From: UBA7359 sp047618295
Lineage (GTDB): Bacteria > Pseudomonadota > Gammaproteobacteria > Eutrophobiales > Eutrophobiaceae
Reading direction: 5' to 3'
DNA length: 12,365 nucleotides
Assembly: GCA_047618295.1 (NCBI GenBank)
Contig: JBLHKL010000061.1
Span: 1-12,365 of the forward strand
A program made the position numbers and the translations under genes. Shown here in pieces: positions 1 to 7,092 of the stretch (within the stretch, counting starts at the first letter, position 1; each line of letters starts with the position of its first letter). The notes beneath the pieces are model-generated. The model was not told the origin of the DNA, made no database searches, and worked only from the letters and a program-made list of their open reading frames with translations.

Positions 1-2
1 GC

Positions 3-149
3 AGGATTGTCCAGGATGTTCGAATGAGATATTTATACATATTGACACCAAGTCTAAAATTTTTTAATCGAAACGTAAACGATTTTGGATTAGAACCTGA
101 TTTTGGATTAGAACCTAACTCGGTAAAGCGTCCAAAGCAAAGGCGTTAG
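3..149 (+). other. Possible 3' end of an unidentified gene truncated by the left edge
   Basis: One plus-strand frame is open from the window edge to a TAG at 147-149, about 48 codons, with no start inside the window that must be used. The tail is basic and ends KRPKQRR. It includes the hexapeptide DFGLEP twice in a row, because the 18-bp tandem repeat at 81-116 is a multiple of three. I do not recognise the protein. If real, it would converge on the minus-strand DUF1820 gene, whose stop is at 178. A frame of this length can occur by chance, so this is only a candidate. The alternative is that the whole of 1-177 is intergenic. Confidence 0.22.
81..116. repeat. Perfect 18-bp tandem duplication
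   Basis: The unit GATTTTGGATTAGAACCT occurs at 81-98 and again at 99-116 with no mismatch or gap. Only two copies exist, with no third partial copy beside them, so this looks like a recent slippage or duplication event and not a satellite array. The length is a multiple of three, so it is neutral to any reading frame crossing it. Confidence 0.95.
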
Positions 150-177
150 GAGATATTAATTAAAAATTTTACCATTT

Positions 178-516
178 CTACGCGTCAGAATCTCTGCCTG
201 TTTGGGTATAAACAGGAAAAGGCATGACATTTCCGTCTTTAGATGAACCTTCTGTAATCTTTGCGGTGCCCTGTTTTTTTACTTCATCAATACGAATGAT
301 CGAATGCATCGGGACAAAGCTTCTTTCAACACCTTCAAATTCATTTTTTAGGTTTTCTTCGGTTGGATCAACGACAACGGTTGTTTTTTCACCAAAGATA
401 AATTCTTCAATCTCAATAAAGCCAAACATGGCATCGTGATGTACGCTTTTGGCATAGACTTCATAGATCTTACCCTGATTATGAAAGATGACTTTGTAGA
501 TATTATTTTCTGACAT
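178..516 (-). CDS. DUF1820 family conserved small protein
   Basis: This 112-residue soluble protein of unknown function has no signal peptide or membrane segment. The sequence pattern IYKVIFHNQGKIYEVYAK near the N-terminus, then GFIEIEEFIFGE, VVDPTEE, and FVPMHSIIRIDEVKKQG around residues 67-83, matches what I remember of the DUF1820 family, a roughly 110-residue family common in gammaproteobacteria. The conserved core is residues 5-85. The C-terminal 25 residues are low in structure (Gly, Ser, Pro) and probably flexible. The ATG at 516 begins just before the conserved block, so the start is secure, although its Shine-Dalgarno is weak. It lies 76 bp downstream of the AbgT gene on the same strand and may have its own promoter there. 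The family assignment is from recognition and no biochemical role is known to me. Confidence 0.82.
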   Translation of the reverse strand: MSENNIYKVIFHNQGKIYEVYAKSVHHDAMFGFIEIEEFIFGEKTTVVVDPTEENLKNEFEGVERSFVPMHSIIRIDEVKKQGTAKITEGSSKDGNVMPFPVYTQTGRDSDA

Positions 517-567
517 TTCTGATGTTTAAGCCTATTTTAAGTGGACGCCTGATTCGAAAGCGGGCGC

Positions 568-576
568 ATCATAGCA
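568..576 (-). promoter_or_regulatory. Candidate extended -10 promoter for the DUF1820 gene
   Basis: On the minus strand the gap between the AbgT stop and the DUF1820 start contains TGCTATGAT. This is a TGn extension followed by TATGAT, five of six matches to the sigma-70 -10 consensus. No good -35 box lies at normal spacing, which is tolerable for extended -10 promoters. Transcription would start near 561 and leave a leader of about 45 nt. No strong terminator was seen between the two genes, so read-through from the AbgT gene is also possible. Confidence 0.38.
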
Positions 577-592
577 TAATTCATGGTTTTCA

Positions 593-2077
593 CTAGAACT
601 TATAGAATAGATCTCCGCCGGGACCTAGTGGTAAACCGGTATTGACCCATACAACCAGTAAAATTAACCATACGATTAAAAATGCGATGGTATAGGGCAA
701 CATCATCGCAACTACCGTGCCGAGTCCGGAGCCTCGGACGTATTTTCGTACCTCAATGATGATAATAATCATATAGGGATTCATCGGCGTGATGACATTA
801 CTGACTGAATCGCCAACACGATAGGCGGCTTGTGTTAGTTCGGGGCTGATCCCAATCTGCATCAGCATTGGCACAAATACCGGGGCAAAGAAGGCATATT
901 TCGCTGAGGAAGAACCAATTACAAGGTTGATCATCACGACCATCAATACAAAACAGCTTAGCAATAGTGAGTCTTGCACCATTAATTGGCGCAGGAACTG
1001 ACCTCCCGCGATAGCCAACATTTGCCCAAGCCCAGATTGATTAAATGCGGCTATAAATTGAGCGGCAAAGAATGCCAGTACGATATAGGGACCTAAACGA
1101 GCCATTACCTCTCCGAGCATGCTGGCAACATCACGGTCGTTTTTAACGGTACCTGCCAGTGCGCCATAGATTAAACCGGGGACAAAGAAAAGAATAAATA
1201 ACAATGGGACGGTTGCTTCTATCCAGCGGTCGAAACGTTTGCCCTCTCCAAAGAGCGGGCCATTCGTTAGTGTGATGGCAAGGAATAAGATAATTAATAA
1301 TATAAATACTGAAAGCACTGAATAGAGTAGGGCTCGTCTTTCTGTTTCATTGAGTTCACTGTAATTATCATCGAGGTTTTGATCGGCAACGCCCTCAATT
1401 GCGGGTTCTACAAAGCGCTCTGTCACGAACCAGCCGACGAAGGTCAGAATGATGGTTGAGACAATCATGAACCACCAATTCCCAGTGACAGCAACTTGAT
1501 AGTCTGCATCAATAATCTGTGCGCCTGCTTGTGTAAATCCGGCTAGTAGTGGGTCCAGTGCTGTTATAAAAAGATTCGCACTAAAACCTGCGGAAACACC
1601 CGCAAATGAAACAGCGATTCCCGTTAATGGCGAACGACCTGCTGCTATGTAAAGCGCAGCAGCAATTGGGATGAGCACAACATAACCCGCGTCTAAGGCA
1701 ATCGATGAGATGATGCCGAGGAACATGGTTGCCGGGGTTAATAAACGTTGGTGAACATGCGTAATTGAAAAATGTAATAACGCTGGGAGAAATCCGGTTT
1801 TTTCCGCAAGGCCAATTCCCAACATGCCGACGAGTACAATACCGAGTGGTGGAAAACTTATAAAGTTCTTTACCATTGTTGATAACAACCACCAAGCTCC
1901 ATCGGCGGATATGAGATCAAAGGCGACAATCGTACTACCTTTAGGGTGAACAACGCTCCAACCTAAATTGGCAATCACCGTTGAAAGAATAAAAATAGTT
2001 ATCGTGCCGACGACAAACAGGGTGGCTGGATCGGGAAGTTTATTCCCCGTTTTCTCAATGAACGATAGAAATTTCAT
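593..2077 (-). CDS. AbgT family transporter (p-aminobenzoyl-glutamate type)
   Basis: This is an inner-membrane transporter of 494 residues, the normal size for the AbgT family, with about a dozen hydrophobic segments spread over its length. Diagnostic family blocks are the N-terminal IEKTGNKLPDPATLF (7-21), the re-entrant-type motif GSSSAKYAF (388-396), and SPELTQAAYRVGDSVSN followed by ITPMNPY (411-435), which form the conserved substrate and sodium region. A hydrophilic loop at about 222-248 is usual for the family. Known members import p-aminobenzoyl-glutamate (E. coli AbgT) or export sulfonamides and p-aminobenzoate (MtrF, YdaH), so the substrate and even the direction cannot be set from sequence. 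Its ATG overlaps the stop of the upstream alpha/beta hydrolase as ATGA, which implies translational coupling. No Shine-Dalgarno of its own is evident. Some of the family falls within broad ion-transporter groupings, but the motifs make AbgT firm. Confidence 0.92.
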   Translation of the reverse strand: MKFLSFIEKTGNKLPDPATLFVVGTITIFILSTVIANLGWSVVHPKGSTIVAFDLISADGAWWLLSTMVKNFISFPPLGIVLVGMLGIGLAEKTGFLPALLHFSITHVHQRLLTPATMFLGIISSIALDAGYVVLIPIAAALYIAAGRSPLTGIAVSFAGVSAGFSANLFITALDPLLAGFTQAGAQIIDADYQVAVTGNWWFMIVSTIILTFVGWFVTERFVEPAIEGVADQNLDDNYSELNETERRALLYSVLSVFILLIILFLAITLTNGPLFGEGKRFDRWIEATVPLLFILFFVPGLIYGALAGTVKNDRDVASMLGEVMARLGPYIVLAFFAAQFIAAFNQSGLGQMLAIAGGQFLRQLMVQDSLLLSCFVLMVVMINLVIGSSSAKYAFFAPVFVPMLMQIGISPELTQAAYRVGDSVSNVITPMNPYMIIIIIEVRKYVRGSGLGTVVAMMLPYTIAFLIVWLILLVVWVNTGLPLGPGGDLFYKF

Positions 2078-2925
2078 TGTTGAACAATATCAGTTATGAA
2101 TCTATTTAGGCCATCGATATATTGTTTGCCGCTGATTAAGAACCCATTGTTATGCCCACCGGTAGTGTCCAAAAATGATTTTGTTGTTGTCGTTTCTTTC
2201 AAAGCTTCAGTAAATAATTGTTTGCCATATTTGTATGGGATTACTTCATCATGCTTACTGTGAATGAACAGCGTTGGTGATTTTATATTTGCTATCCTAT
2301 CTATAGAGGAATATTTAATACGAGCCAATAAACTGGTTGGCAGATAAGGGTAGTAATGTTTTCCCATATCGGCGACTGATGTAAAACTTGATTCTACAAT
2401 CAAGCCAGCTGGTGGATTTTTTTCAGCAAGCCAGGTAGCGACTGCTCCACCTAATGAACGGCCAAAGATGATGATGTGGTCGCTTTCAACGTTCTTCTCA
2501 TTGATCAAATAATTCCAGGCTGTTTCAGCATCGAGATAGGTGCCTTGCTCTGATGGTTCGCCGGTGCTATTTCCATAACCACGATAATCAATAATTAAAA
2601 CGGATAAACCTAGTTGGTGGAAAATATCGATGCTATCAAGCCGATGCGAAATATTGCCCGCATTGCCATGTAGAAAAAGTAACGTTCCTCTTGCCTCAGG
2701 GTGTGGAATCCACCAGGCGTTTAAGACTTCGCTATCAGTGGTTGTTAAGGTTATATCTTCGTATTGTAGAGAAATTAATTCTGGTGTTGCTTCAATCCCG
2801 CTATGTGGGAAAAATATTAACTTAGGTTGAAAAAAATAAATTAATATCGCCAACAAAACCCATGTAGAGACGATGATGAAAATAATAGATTTAAGGACTC
2901 TTTGAATAATCGATTTCAATTTCAT
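2074..2925 (-). CDS. Membrane-anchored alpha/beta hydrolase (BEM46/YfhR-like)
   Basis: This is a serine hydrolase of 283 residues. A basic N-terminus (residues 1-12) and one hydrophobic helix (about 13-32) form an uncleaved signal anchor. By the positive-inside rule the catalytic domain should face the periplasm. The segment FFQPKLIFFP (31-40) after the helix is typical of the BEM46/YfhR group. The oxyanion-side motif is HGNAGN (86-91). The nucleophile elbow is GRSLGG (155-160, Ser157), and likely acid and base are Asp226 in HSKHDEVIP and His258 in TGGHNN. The triad is therefore complete. The substrate is unknown; the family includes esterases and peptidase-like enzymes. It is the second gene of a probable minus-strand operon, 37 bp after the TPR gene and overlapping the AbgT transporter gene by 4 bp. 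This close pairing suggests related substrates, which is inference. Confidence 0.9.
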   Translation of the reverse strand: MKLKSIIQRVLKSIIFIIVSTWVLLAILIYFFQPKLIFFPHSGIEATPELISLQYEDITLTTTDSEVLNAWWIPHPEARGTLLFLHGNAGNISHRLDSIDIFHQLGLSVLIIDYRGYGNSTGEPSEQGTYLDAETAWNYLINEKNVESDHIIIFGRSLGGAVATWLAEKNPPAGLIVESSFTSVADMGKHYYPYLPTSLLARIKYSSIDRIANIKSPTLFIHSKHDEVIPYKYGKQLFTEALKETTTTKSFLDTTGGHNNGFLISGKQYIDGLNRFITDIVQQ

Positions 2926-2962
2926 TTGAAAATTCGTTGTGGTTTAGCAAATTGAAATTATA

Positions 2963-3550
2963 TTAAATGGAGTGATTCTCCAGGTTGTCCTCTAATAGTT
3001 TTAAGTTTCGTCTTGCATCCAACATCCATGGATGGACATCAAGTGCGGCCTTAAATTCGATTAAGGCTGATTGCCAACGACGTTGTTTTAGATAGCATAA
3101 GCCACGTCCAGAAATTGATCCAAAGTGGCGTGGTTCCCGTTTCAGGGTTTCTTTTATGTTTTTTAAGGATGCCTCAATATCGCCCATCATATAATCGACT
3201 GTAGCGAGTTTGTTCCAACCTTCTGCATAGTCAGGAGAACGCTTTGTGATGTCTGTAAAGAGTTCGCGCGCGCGCGCCAAATCACCCTTACTAACTTCAT
3301 TCATGCCTTGTGCCACTAGCTCATCAATTGTCTGGTCTTCCGATTCCAGCCATAGCGCCCATATTTGTTGTGCTATTGGTTGGGCAGATTCAGAATTTTG
3401 AGCGGCTTTTAGATCGCTGAATAGATTGTCTAATTTGGCATTTGTTTGATCGGCGAAAACAGGCTGTATCGCCAATAGGGCAAAAACAATAAGAAATGAT
3501 GCTATGGGAGTATTCATTGTGTAGTTCATCCATAAATACTGAATAGACAT
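2963..3550 (-). CDS. Secreted tetratricopeptide-repeat protein
   Basis: This is a 195-residue protein with a likely signal peptide and a C-terminal TPR domain. Hydrophobic residues run from about 17 to 29 and end in PVFA before DQ, a good signal peptidase I site after Ala33, so the mature protein should be periplasmic. Helical TPR units lie at about 74-107, 108-141 (LATVDYMMGDIEASLKNI) and 142-175 (GLCYLKQRRWQSALIEFKAAL). TPRs are protein-binding scaffolds and no enzyme motif is present. Start choice is uncertain. The first ATG (3550) adds 11 residues ahead of a normal signal peptide, while Met12 (ATG at 3517) would give a standard one, and neither has a strong Shine-Dalgarno. I list the longest frame. 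It is probably the first gene of the operon with the hydrolase and transporter. It is isolated from trxB upstream by a terminator. Specific function is unknown. Confidence 0.78.
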   Translation of the reverse strand: MSIQYLWMNYTMNTPIASFLIVFALLAIQPVFADQTNAKLDNLFSDLKAAQNSESAQPIAQQIWALWLESEDQTIDELVAQGMNEVSKGDLARARELFTDITKRSPDYAEGWNKLATVDYMMGDIEASLKNIKETLKREPRHFGSISGRGLCYLKQRRWQSALIEFKAALDVHPWMLDARRNLKLLEDNLENHSI

Positions 3551-3590
3551 TGTTAAATATTAGCCGTTCCATAACAAGCTAAAATAATTC

Positions 3591-3619
3591 AGGAAGCTCT
3601 GATTGAGTCAGAGCTTCCT
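3591..3619 (-). terminator. Rho-independent terminator of trxB
   Basis: A perfect 12-bp inverted repeat (AGGAAGCTCTGA, 5-nt loop, TCAGAGCTTCCT) occupies 3591-3619, 17 bp beyond the trxB stop. Reading on the minus strand, the stem is followed by GAATTATTTTAG, a moderately T-rich tail. The plus-strand side lacks a T run, so it should act mainly on trxB transcripts and separate trxB from the TPR-hydrolase-transporter genes. Confidence 0.8.
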
Positions 3620-3636
3620 ATTACATCTTCTTGAGA

Positions 3637-4590
3637 TTATTCCAATCCGTCTAGATAGGCCTCAGCATCTAATGCTGCCATACAACCACTGCCAGCAGAG
3701 GTGATAGCTTGACGATAAACATGATCGGCAACGTCCCCAGCGGCAAATATACCCGGAATAGTGGTTGAGGTGGCCTGACCTTCAATGCCACTTTTGATCT
3801 TGATATAGCCATTATTCATATCTAGTTGGCCGTCAAATATCTGCGTGTTGGGTTTATGACCTATCGCAATAAAGACACCTTTCAGAACGATGTCTTTTGT
3901 TTCGCCGCCTTCTGTACTCTTGATTCTCATACCCGTTACGCCACTATCATCACCCAATACTTCATCGAGAGTGTGATTCCATTCAATTTTGATATTCCCA
4001 TTTTTTTCTTTCGCAATGAGTCGTTCAGACAATATCTTTTCTGAACGAAATTTGTCACGACGATGAACAACAGTAACGCTATTAGCAATATTAGATAAAT
4101 AAAGAGCTTCCTCTACGGCTGTATTTCCGCCACCGATGACGGCGACATCGGCGCCTCGATAGAAAAAACCATCACAAGTAGCACAGGCAGAAACGCCTTT
4201 CCCTTGAAAGGCTTCTTCAGAGGGTAGGCCCAGATACTGTGCCGAGGCGCCGGTAGCGATAATTAGCGCGTCACAAGTATAGGTGGCATTATCACCGGTT
4301 AACTTAAAAGGACGTTCTGTTAGTGCTGCTGTGTGGATATGATCGAAGATTAATTCAGTATCAAAGCGTTCGACGTGCTTTAACATGCGATCCATCAACT
4401 CCGGACCCTGCAAGCCTTCAACATCCCCTGGCCAGTTATCTACATCTGTCGTTGTTGTTAATTGACCGCCTTGCTCTATACCTGTGATCAATACAGGAGA
4501 AAGATTGGCGCGTGCTGCGTATAATGCTGCTGTATATCCAGCAGGTCCTGAACCGAGGATTAATAATTTTGAGTGGCGTATTTCGCTCAT
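3637..4590 (-). CDS. trxB: Thioredoxin-disulfide reductase
   Basis: This is a cytoplasmic FAD enzyme that reduces thioredoxin with NADPH. At 317 residues it matches the low-molecular-weight bacterial form. The FAD-binding Rossmann motif is GSGPAG (13-18). The redox-active disulfide is CATC (136-139, in SACATCDGF). The NADPH domain has GGGNTAVEEA (153-162) and the phosphate-binding HRRDKFR (176-182). The second FAD motif is AAGDVAD (283-289), followed by RQAITSAGSGCMAA. All catalytic elements are present. The ATG at 4590 is supported by a GGAG Shine-Dalgarno at 4600-4603, 9 nt upstream, and by the position of the FAD motif. It is transcribed alone, divergently from ftsK, and ends at a strong hairpin. 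trxB beside ftsK is a common gammaproteobacterial arrangement. Confidence 0.98.
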   Translation of the reverse strand: MSEIRHSKLLILGSGPAGYTAALYAARANLSPVLITGIEQGGQLTTTTDVDNWPGDVEGLQGPELMDRMLKHVERFDTELIFDHIHTAALTERPFKLTGDNATYTCDALIIATGASAQYLGLPSEEAFQGKGVSACATCDGFFYRGADVAVIGGGNTAVEEALYLSNIANSVTVVHRRDKFRSEKILSERLIAKEKNGNIKIEWNHTLDEVLGDDSGVTGMRIKSTEGGETKDIVLKGVFIAIGHKPNTQIFDGQLDMNNGYIKIKSGIEGQATSTTIPGIFAAGDVADHVYRQAITSAGSGCMAALDAEAYLDGLE

Positions 4591-4685
4591 TTATAACTGC
4601 TCCAACCTAGTATAGTACTGTTTAAAAGTGCGCTATGGTACGTTAAAGCTATATGATCAGCAAAAGTAATCAAACAATAGAAAAG

Positions 4686-4715
4686 CCAATTTATTCCAAT
4701 TTATCCCAATTTTAT
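4686..4715. repeat. Three 10-bp tandem repeats upstream of the ftsK promoter
   Basis: The units are CCAATTTATT (4686-4695), CCAATTTATC (4696-4705) and CCAATTTTAT (4706-4715), the last two with one and two differences from the first. The period is close to one helical turn, so each AT tract faces the same side of the DNA. The block ends two bases before the predicted ftsK -35 box. This is where an UP element or an activator site would lie. The role is inferred. Confidence 0.75.
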
Positions 4716-4717
4716 AG

Positions 4718-4746
4718 TTTAAATAGTTCCTTTATAAACATATAAT
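4718..4746 (+). promoter_or_regulatory. Candidate sigma-70 promoter for ftsK-lolA
   Basis: TTTAAA at 4718-4723 (four of six matches to the -35 consensus) is separated by exactly 17 bp from TATAAT at 4741-4746 (perfect -10). The predicted start near 4753 leaves a leader of about 24 nt containing the AAGG Shine-Dalgarno (4767-4770), 6 nt before the GTG start codon. The spacer is very AT-rich, so chance matches are possible, but the perfect -10 and spacing are good. Confidence 0.55.
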
Positions 4747-4776
4747 TACAGATATTATCTAGTAAAAAGGATTAAT

Positions 4777-7083
4777 GTGTCACAGGCATCACGTAAACAA
4801 AAAGAAAGTAAACCAATCTCTGATCATGTCATAACCAATGTAAGAGAAGTGCTGGTCTTTGCTTCTTTAATAATTGCGGTTTTTCTATTTCTTGCGTTAT
4901 TCACCTATCATCCGGACGATCCGGGATGGTCGCATTCTGTGACGGCACATGAAGTTCATAATAGTGCGGGGGCTGTAGGCGCCTGGATAGCGGATATTGT
5001 GCTTTATGTCTTCGGCTATTTTGGCTATCTGTTTCCGGTAATGATATTGGCTAGCGGTTGGCGCTTGTTTCAATCTCGGCGTAAAAAAGAACCCTTAAAT
5101 CAGTTATTACTCTCCATTCGCTCTATAGGGATAGTCTTTGGCCTAATGGGTGGTTGCGGAATTGCCTGGATGCATTTTTATGCTGGAAATGCGCTGCCTT
5201 ACGAAGTCAGAGGTGCCGGCGGTATCTTGGGTGATGCTATTGGTTCAATTTTGTTAGATGCAACTGGCGAGATCGGCAGTACTCTGTTGATGTTGGCGAT
5301 GTTAATGATCGGGTTGACCTTGTATACGGGATTGTCCTGGGTTCTGCTTATGGATTCAACAGGACGCTATACCTTAAATTCGATAGCAGCATTACGAACA
5401 AGATTCGCTTCTTTTAAAGATGACGCAGCGGGACGAAGAGTAAAAAAGGATCGAGAGCACCTCTTTAAGCAAGAACAAGAGATCGTCGAGCAAAGAATTC
5501 CACCAAAAATAGAACCTGTCAGGCATGAGATTCAACCAGGAATACGTGCGGTTAAGGAAAAACAAGAAAACTTGTTTGAACCACCCGCTGAAACGGCGTT
5601 ACCGCCATTGAGTTTGCTCGATGAGCCACCACCAAAGAAAACCCAATATTCAAAAGAAGCATTAGAAGCAATTTCAAGACAAGTCGAACTAAAATTAAAA
5701 GATTTTGGTGTGACAGTTGAAGTTGTCGCTGTGCATCCTGGCCCTGTCATAACCCGTTTTGAATTAGATCCTGCACCTGGCGTAAAGGGTAGTCAGATAA
5801 TTAATCTGTCTAAAGATTTGGCACGATCTTTAGCCGTTATCAGTGTTCGAGTTGTCGATATTATACCCGGAAAACCCTATATCGGTCTGGAGATTCCAAA
5901 TGAAAATCGTGAGCTTGTAACTTTAGGTGAGATTTTAAATACAAAGGAATATGAGTCAGTTAAATCACCGATGGCACTGGCTTTAGGAAAAGATATCGGA
6001 GGTAAACCGATCGTAACGGACTTGGGTAAGATGCCGCATCTATTAGTGGCAGGTACAACAGGCTCAGGAAAGTCTGTGGCCTTGAATGCCATGATCTTGA
6101 GTTTGCTCTACAAAGCAACGGCAATGGAAGTTCGCTTGATAATGATCGACCCTAAGATGCTTGAATTGTCGGTTTACGAGGGCATACCCAATCTTCTAGC
6201 ACCTGTTGTGACCGATATGAAAGAAGCGGCGAACGCACTGCGCTGGTGTGTTGCTGAAATGGAACGACGCTACAAGCTGATGTCAGCGCTTGGCGTCAGA
6301 AACATCACTGGATATAACAAAAAAGTCAGTGATGCGATTGCCAGTGGCAATCCGATCCCTGATCCAACTTATAAGCCGATCAGCGAAGATGATGAAATAC
6401 GCTATTTAGAAAAACTACCTTTCATTATTGTCATCATTGACGAATTAGCTGACATGATGATGACGGTAGGTAAGAAAGTAGAAGAACTCATTGCTAGACT
6501 CGCACAGAAGGCTAGGGCGGCTGGTGTTCATTTAATCTTAGCGACACAGCGACCTTCTGTGGATGTTATCACTGGTTTGATTAAAGCGAATGTTCCTACC
6601 CGAATTGCCTTTCAGGTTTCTTCAAAGATTGACTCGCGAACGATTCTTGATCAAATGGGTGCTGAGTCATTATTAGGGCACGGTGATATGTTGTATTTGC
6701 CTCCGGGCACAAGTTTACCTGAACGAGTTCATGGTGCATTTGTCTCAGATGAAGAGGTTCACAAAGTTGTCGATGATCTTAAATCCAGAGGCGAACCTGA
6801 ATATATTGATGATATTTTGCGTGGCCCTGCAGAAGGTGGCGCGGATGCCATACCAGGGCTTGATGCACCAAGAGACGAAATGGACCCTCTGTATGATGAA
6901 GCGGTTCGTATTGTTACAGAGACACGTAAGGCTTCAATATCATATATACAAAGAAGATTGAAAGTTGGTTATAACCGCGCAGCAAGGATGGTAGAAGAAA
7001 TGGAAAACAGTGGACTCGTCGGGCCATTGGAATCGAACGGTAGCCGAGAAATACTGGCTGCTCCACCACCACCAATTGATTAA
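4777..7083 (+). CDS. ftsK: DNA translocase FtsK
   Basis: This hexameric motor at the division septum pumps the chromosome termini into the daughter cells and activates XerCD recombination at dif. Its 768 residues make it a short-linker FtsK; the E. coli protein is much longer because of its linker. The N-terminal domain has four membrane segments (about 24-43, 66-92, 113-133, 168-190). A charged, Pro- and Gln-containing linker spans about 205-285. The motor domain has its alpha part from about 290 and its RecA-like beta part with Walker A GTTGSGKS (426-433) and Walker B IIVIIDE (550-556). The winged-helix gamma domain at about 704-762 (KASISYIQRRLKVGYNRAARM) would read KOPS sequences. The start is GTG, chosen because AAAAAGG lies 6 nt upstream and the protein begins naturally there. 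An ATG two bases earlier is out of frame. It is likely cotranscribed with lolA, 9 bp downstream. Confidence 0.98.
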   Translation: MSQASRKQKESKPISDHVITNVREVLVFASLIIAVFLFLALFTYHPDDPGWSHSVTAHEVHNSAGAVGAWIADIVLYVFGYFGYLFPVMILASGWRLFQSRRKKEPLNQLLLSIRSIGIVFGLMGGCGIAWMHFYAGNALPYEVRGAGGILGDAIGSILLDATGEIGSTLLMLAMLMIGLTLYTGLSWVLLMDSTGRYTLNSIAALRTRFASFKDDAAGRRVKKDREHLFKQEQEIVEQRIPPKIEPVRHEIQPGIRAVKEKQENLFEPPAETALPPLSLLDEPPPKKTQYSKEALEAISRQVELKLKDFGVTVEVVAVHPGPVITRFELDPAPGVKGSQIINLSKDLARSLAVISVRVVDIIPGKPYIGLEIPNENRELVTLGEILNTKEYESVKSPMALALGKDIGGKPIVTDLGKMPHLLVAGTTGSGKSVALNAMILSLLYKATAMEVRLIMIDPKMLELSVYEGIPNLLAPVVTDMKEAANALRWCVAEMERRYKLMSALGVRNITGYNKKVSDAIASGNPIPDPTYKPISEDDEIRYLEKLPFIIVIIDELADMMMTVGKKVEELIARLAQKARAAGVHLILATQRPSVDVITGLIKANVPTRIAFQVSSKIDSRTILDQMGAESLLGHGDMLYLPPGTSLPERVHGAFVSDEEVHKVVDDLKSRGEPEYIDDILRGPAEGGADAIPGLDAPRDEMDPLYDEAVRIVTETRKASISYIQRRLKVGYNRAARMVEEMENSGLVGPLESNGSREILAAPPPPID

Positions 7084-7092
7084 GTACTAAAT

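Noticed and set aside
1..40. Minus-strand ATG at 38-40 opening a frame that runs off the left edge (MYKYLIRTSW...)
   Set aside because: Only 13 codons are visible and nothing is recognisable. It conflicts with the plus-strand open frame over the same bases, and neither can be confirmed.
81..116. CRISPR-like direct repeats
   Set aside because: The two copies are directly adjacent with no spacer and there are only two.
545..570. Possible terminator hairpin between the AbgT and DUF1820 genes (GCGCC/GGCGT arms)
   Set aside because: The stem is about five pairs with a long loop and no T run, so it is too weak.
4591..4776. LexA operator or lrp remnant between trxB and ftsK
   Set aside because: No CTG-N10-CAG site with the right core and no open frame resembling Lrp. 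The spacer is only 186 bp.
5532..6092. Two reverse-strand open frames within ftsK
   Set aside because: They lie opposite highly conserved FtsK motor sequence including the Walker A region and have no family resemblance.
6683..6961. Plus-strand open frame of 92 codons overlapping the end of ftsK
   Set aside because: It is a shadow of the FtsK motor end and gamma domain, which are intact in the main frame.
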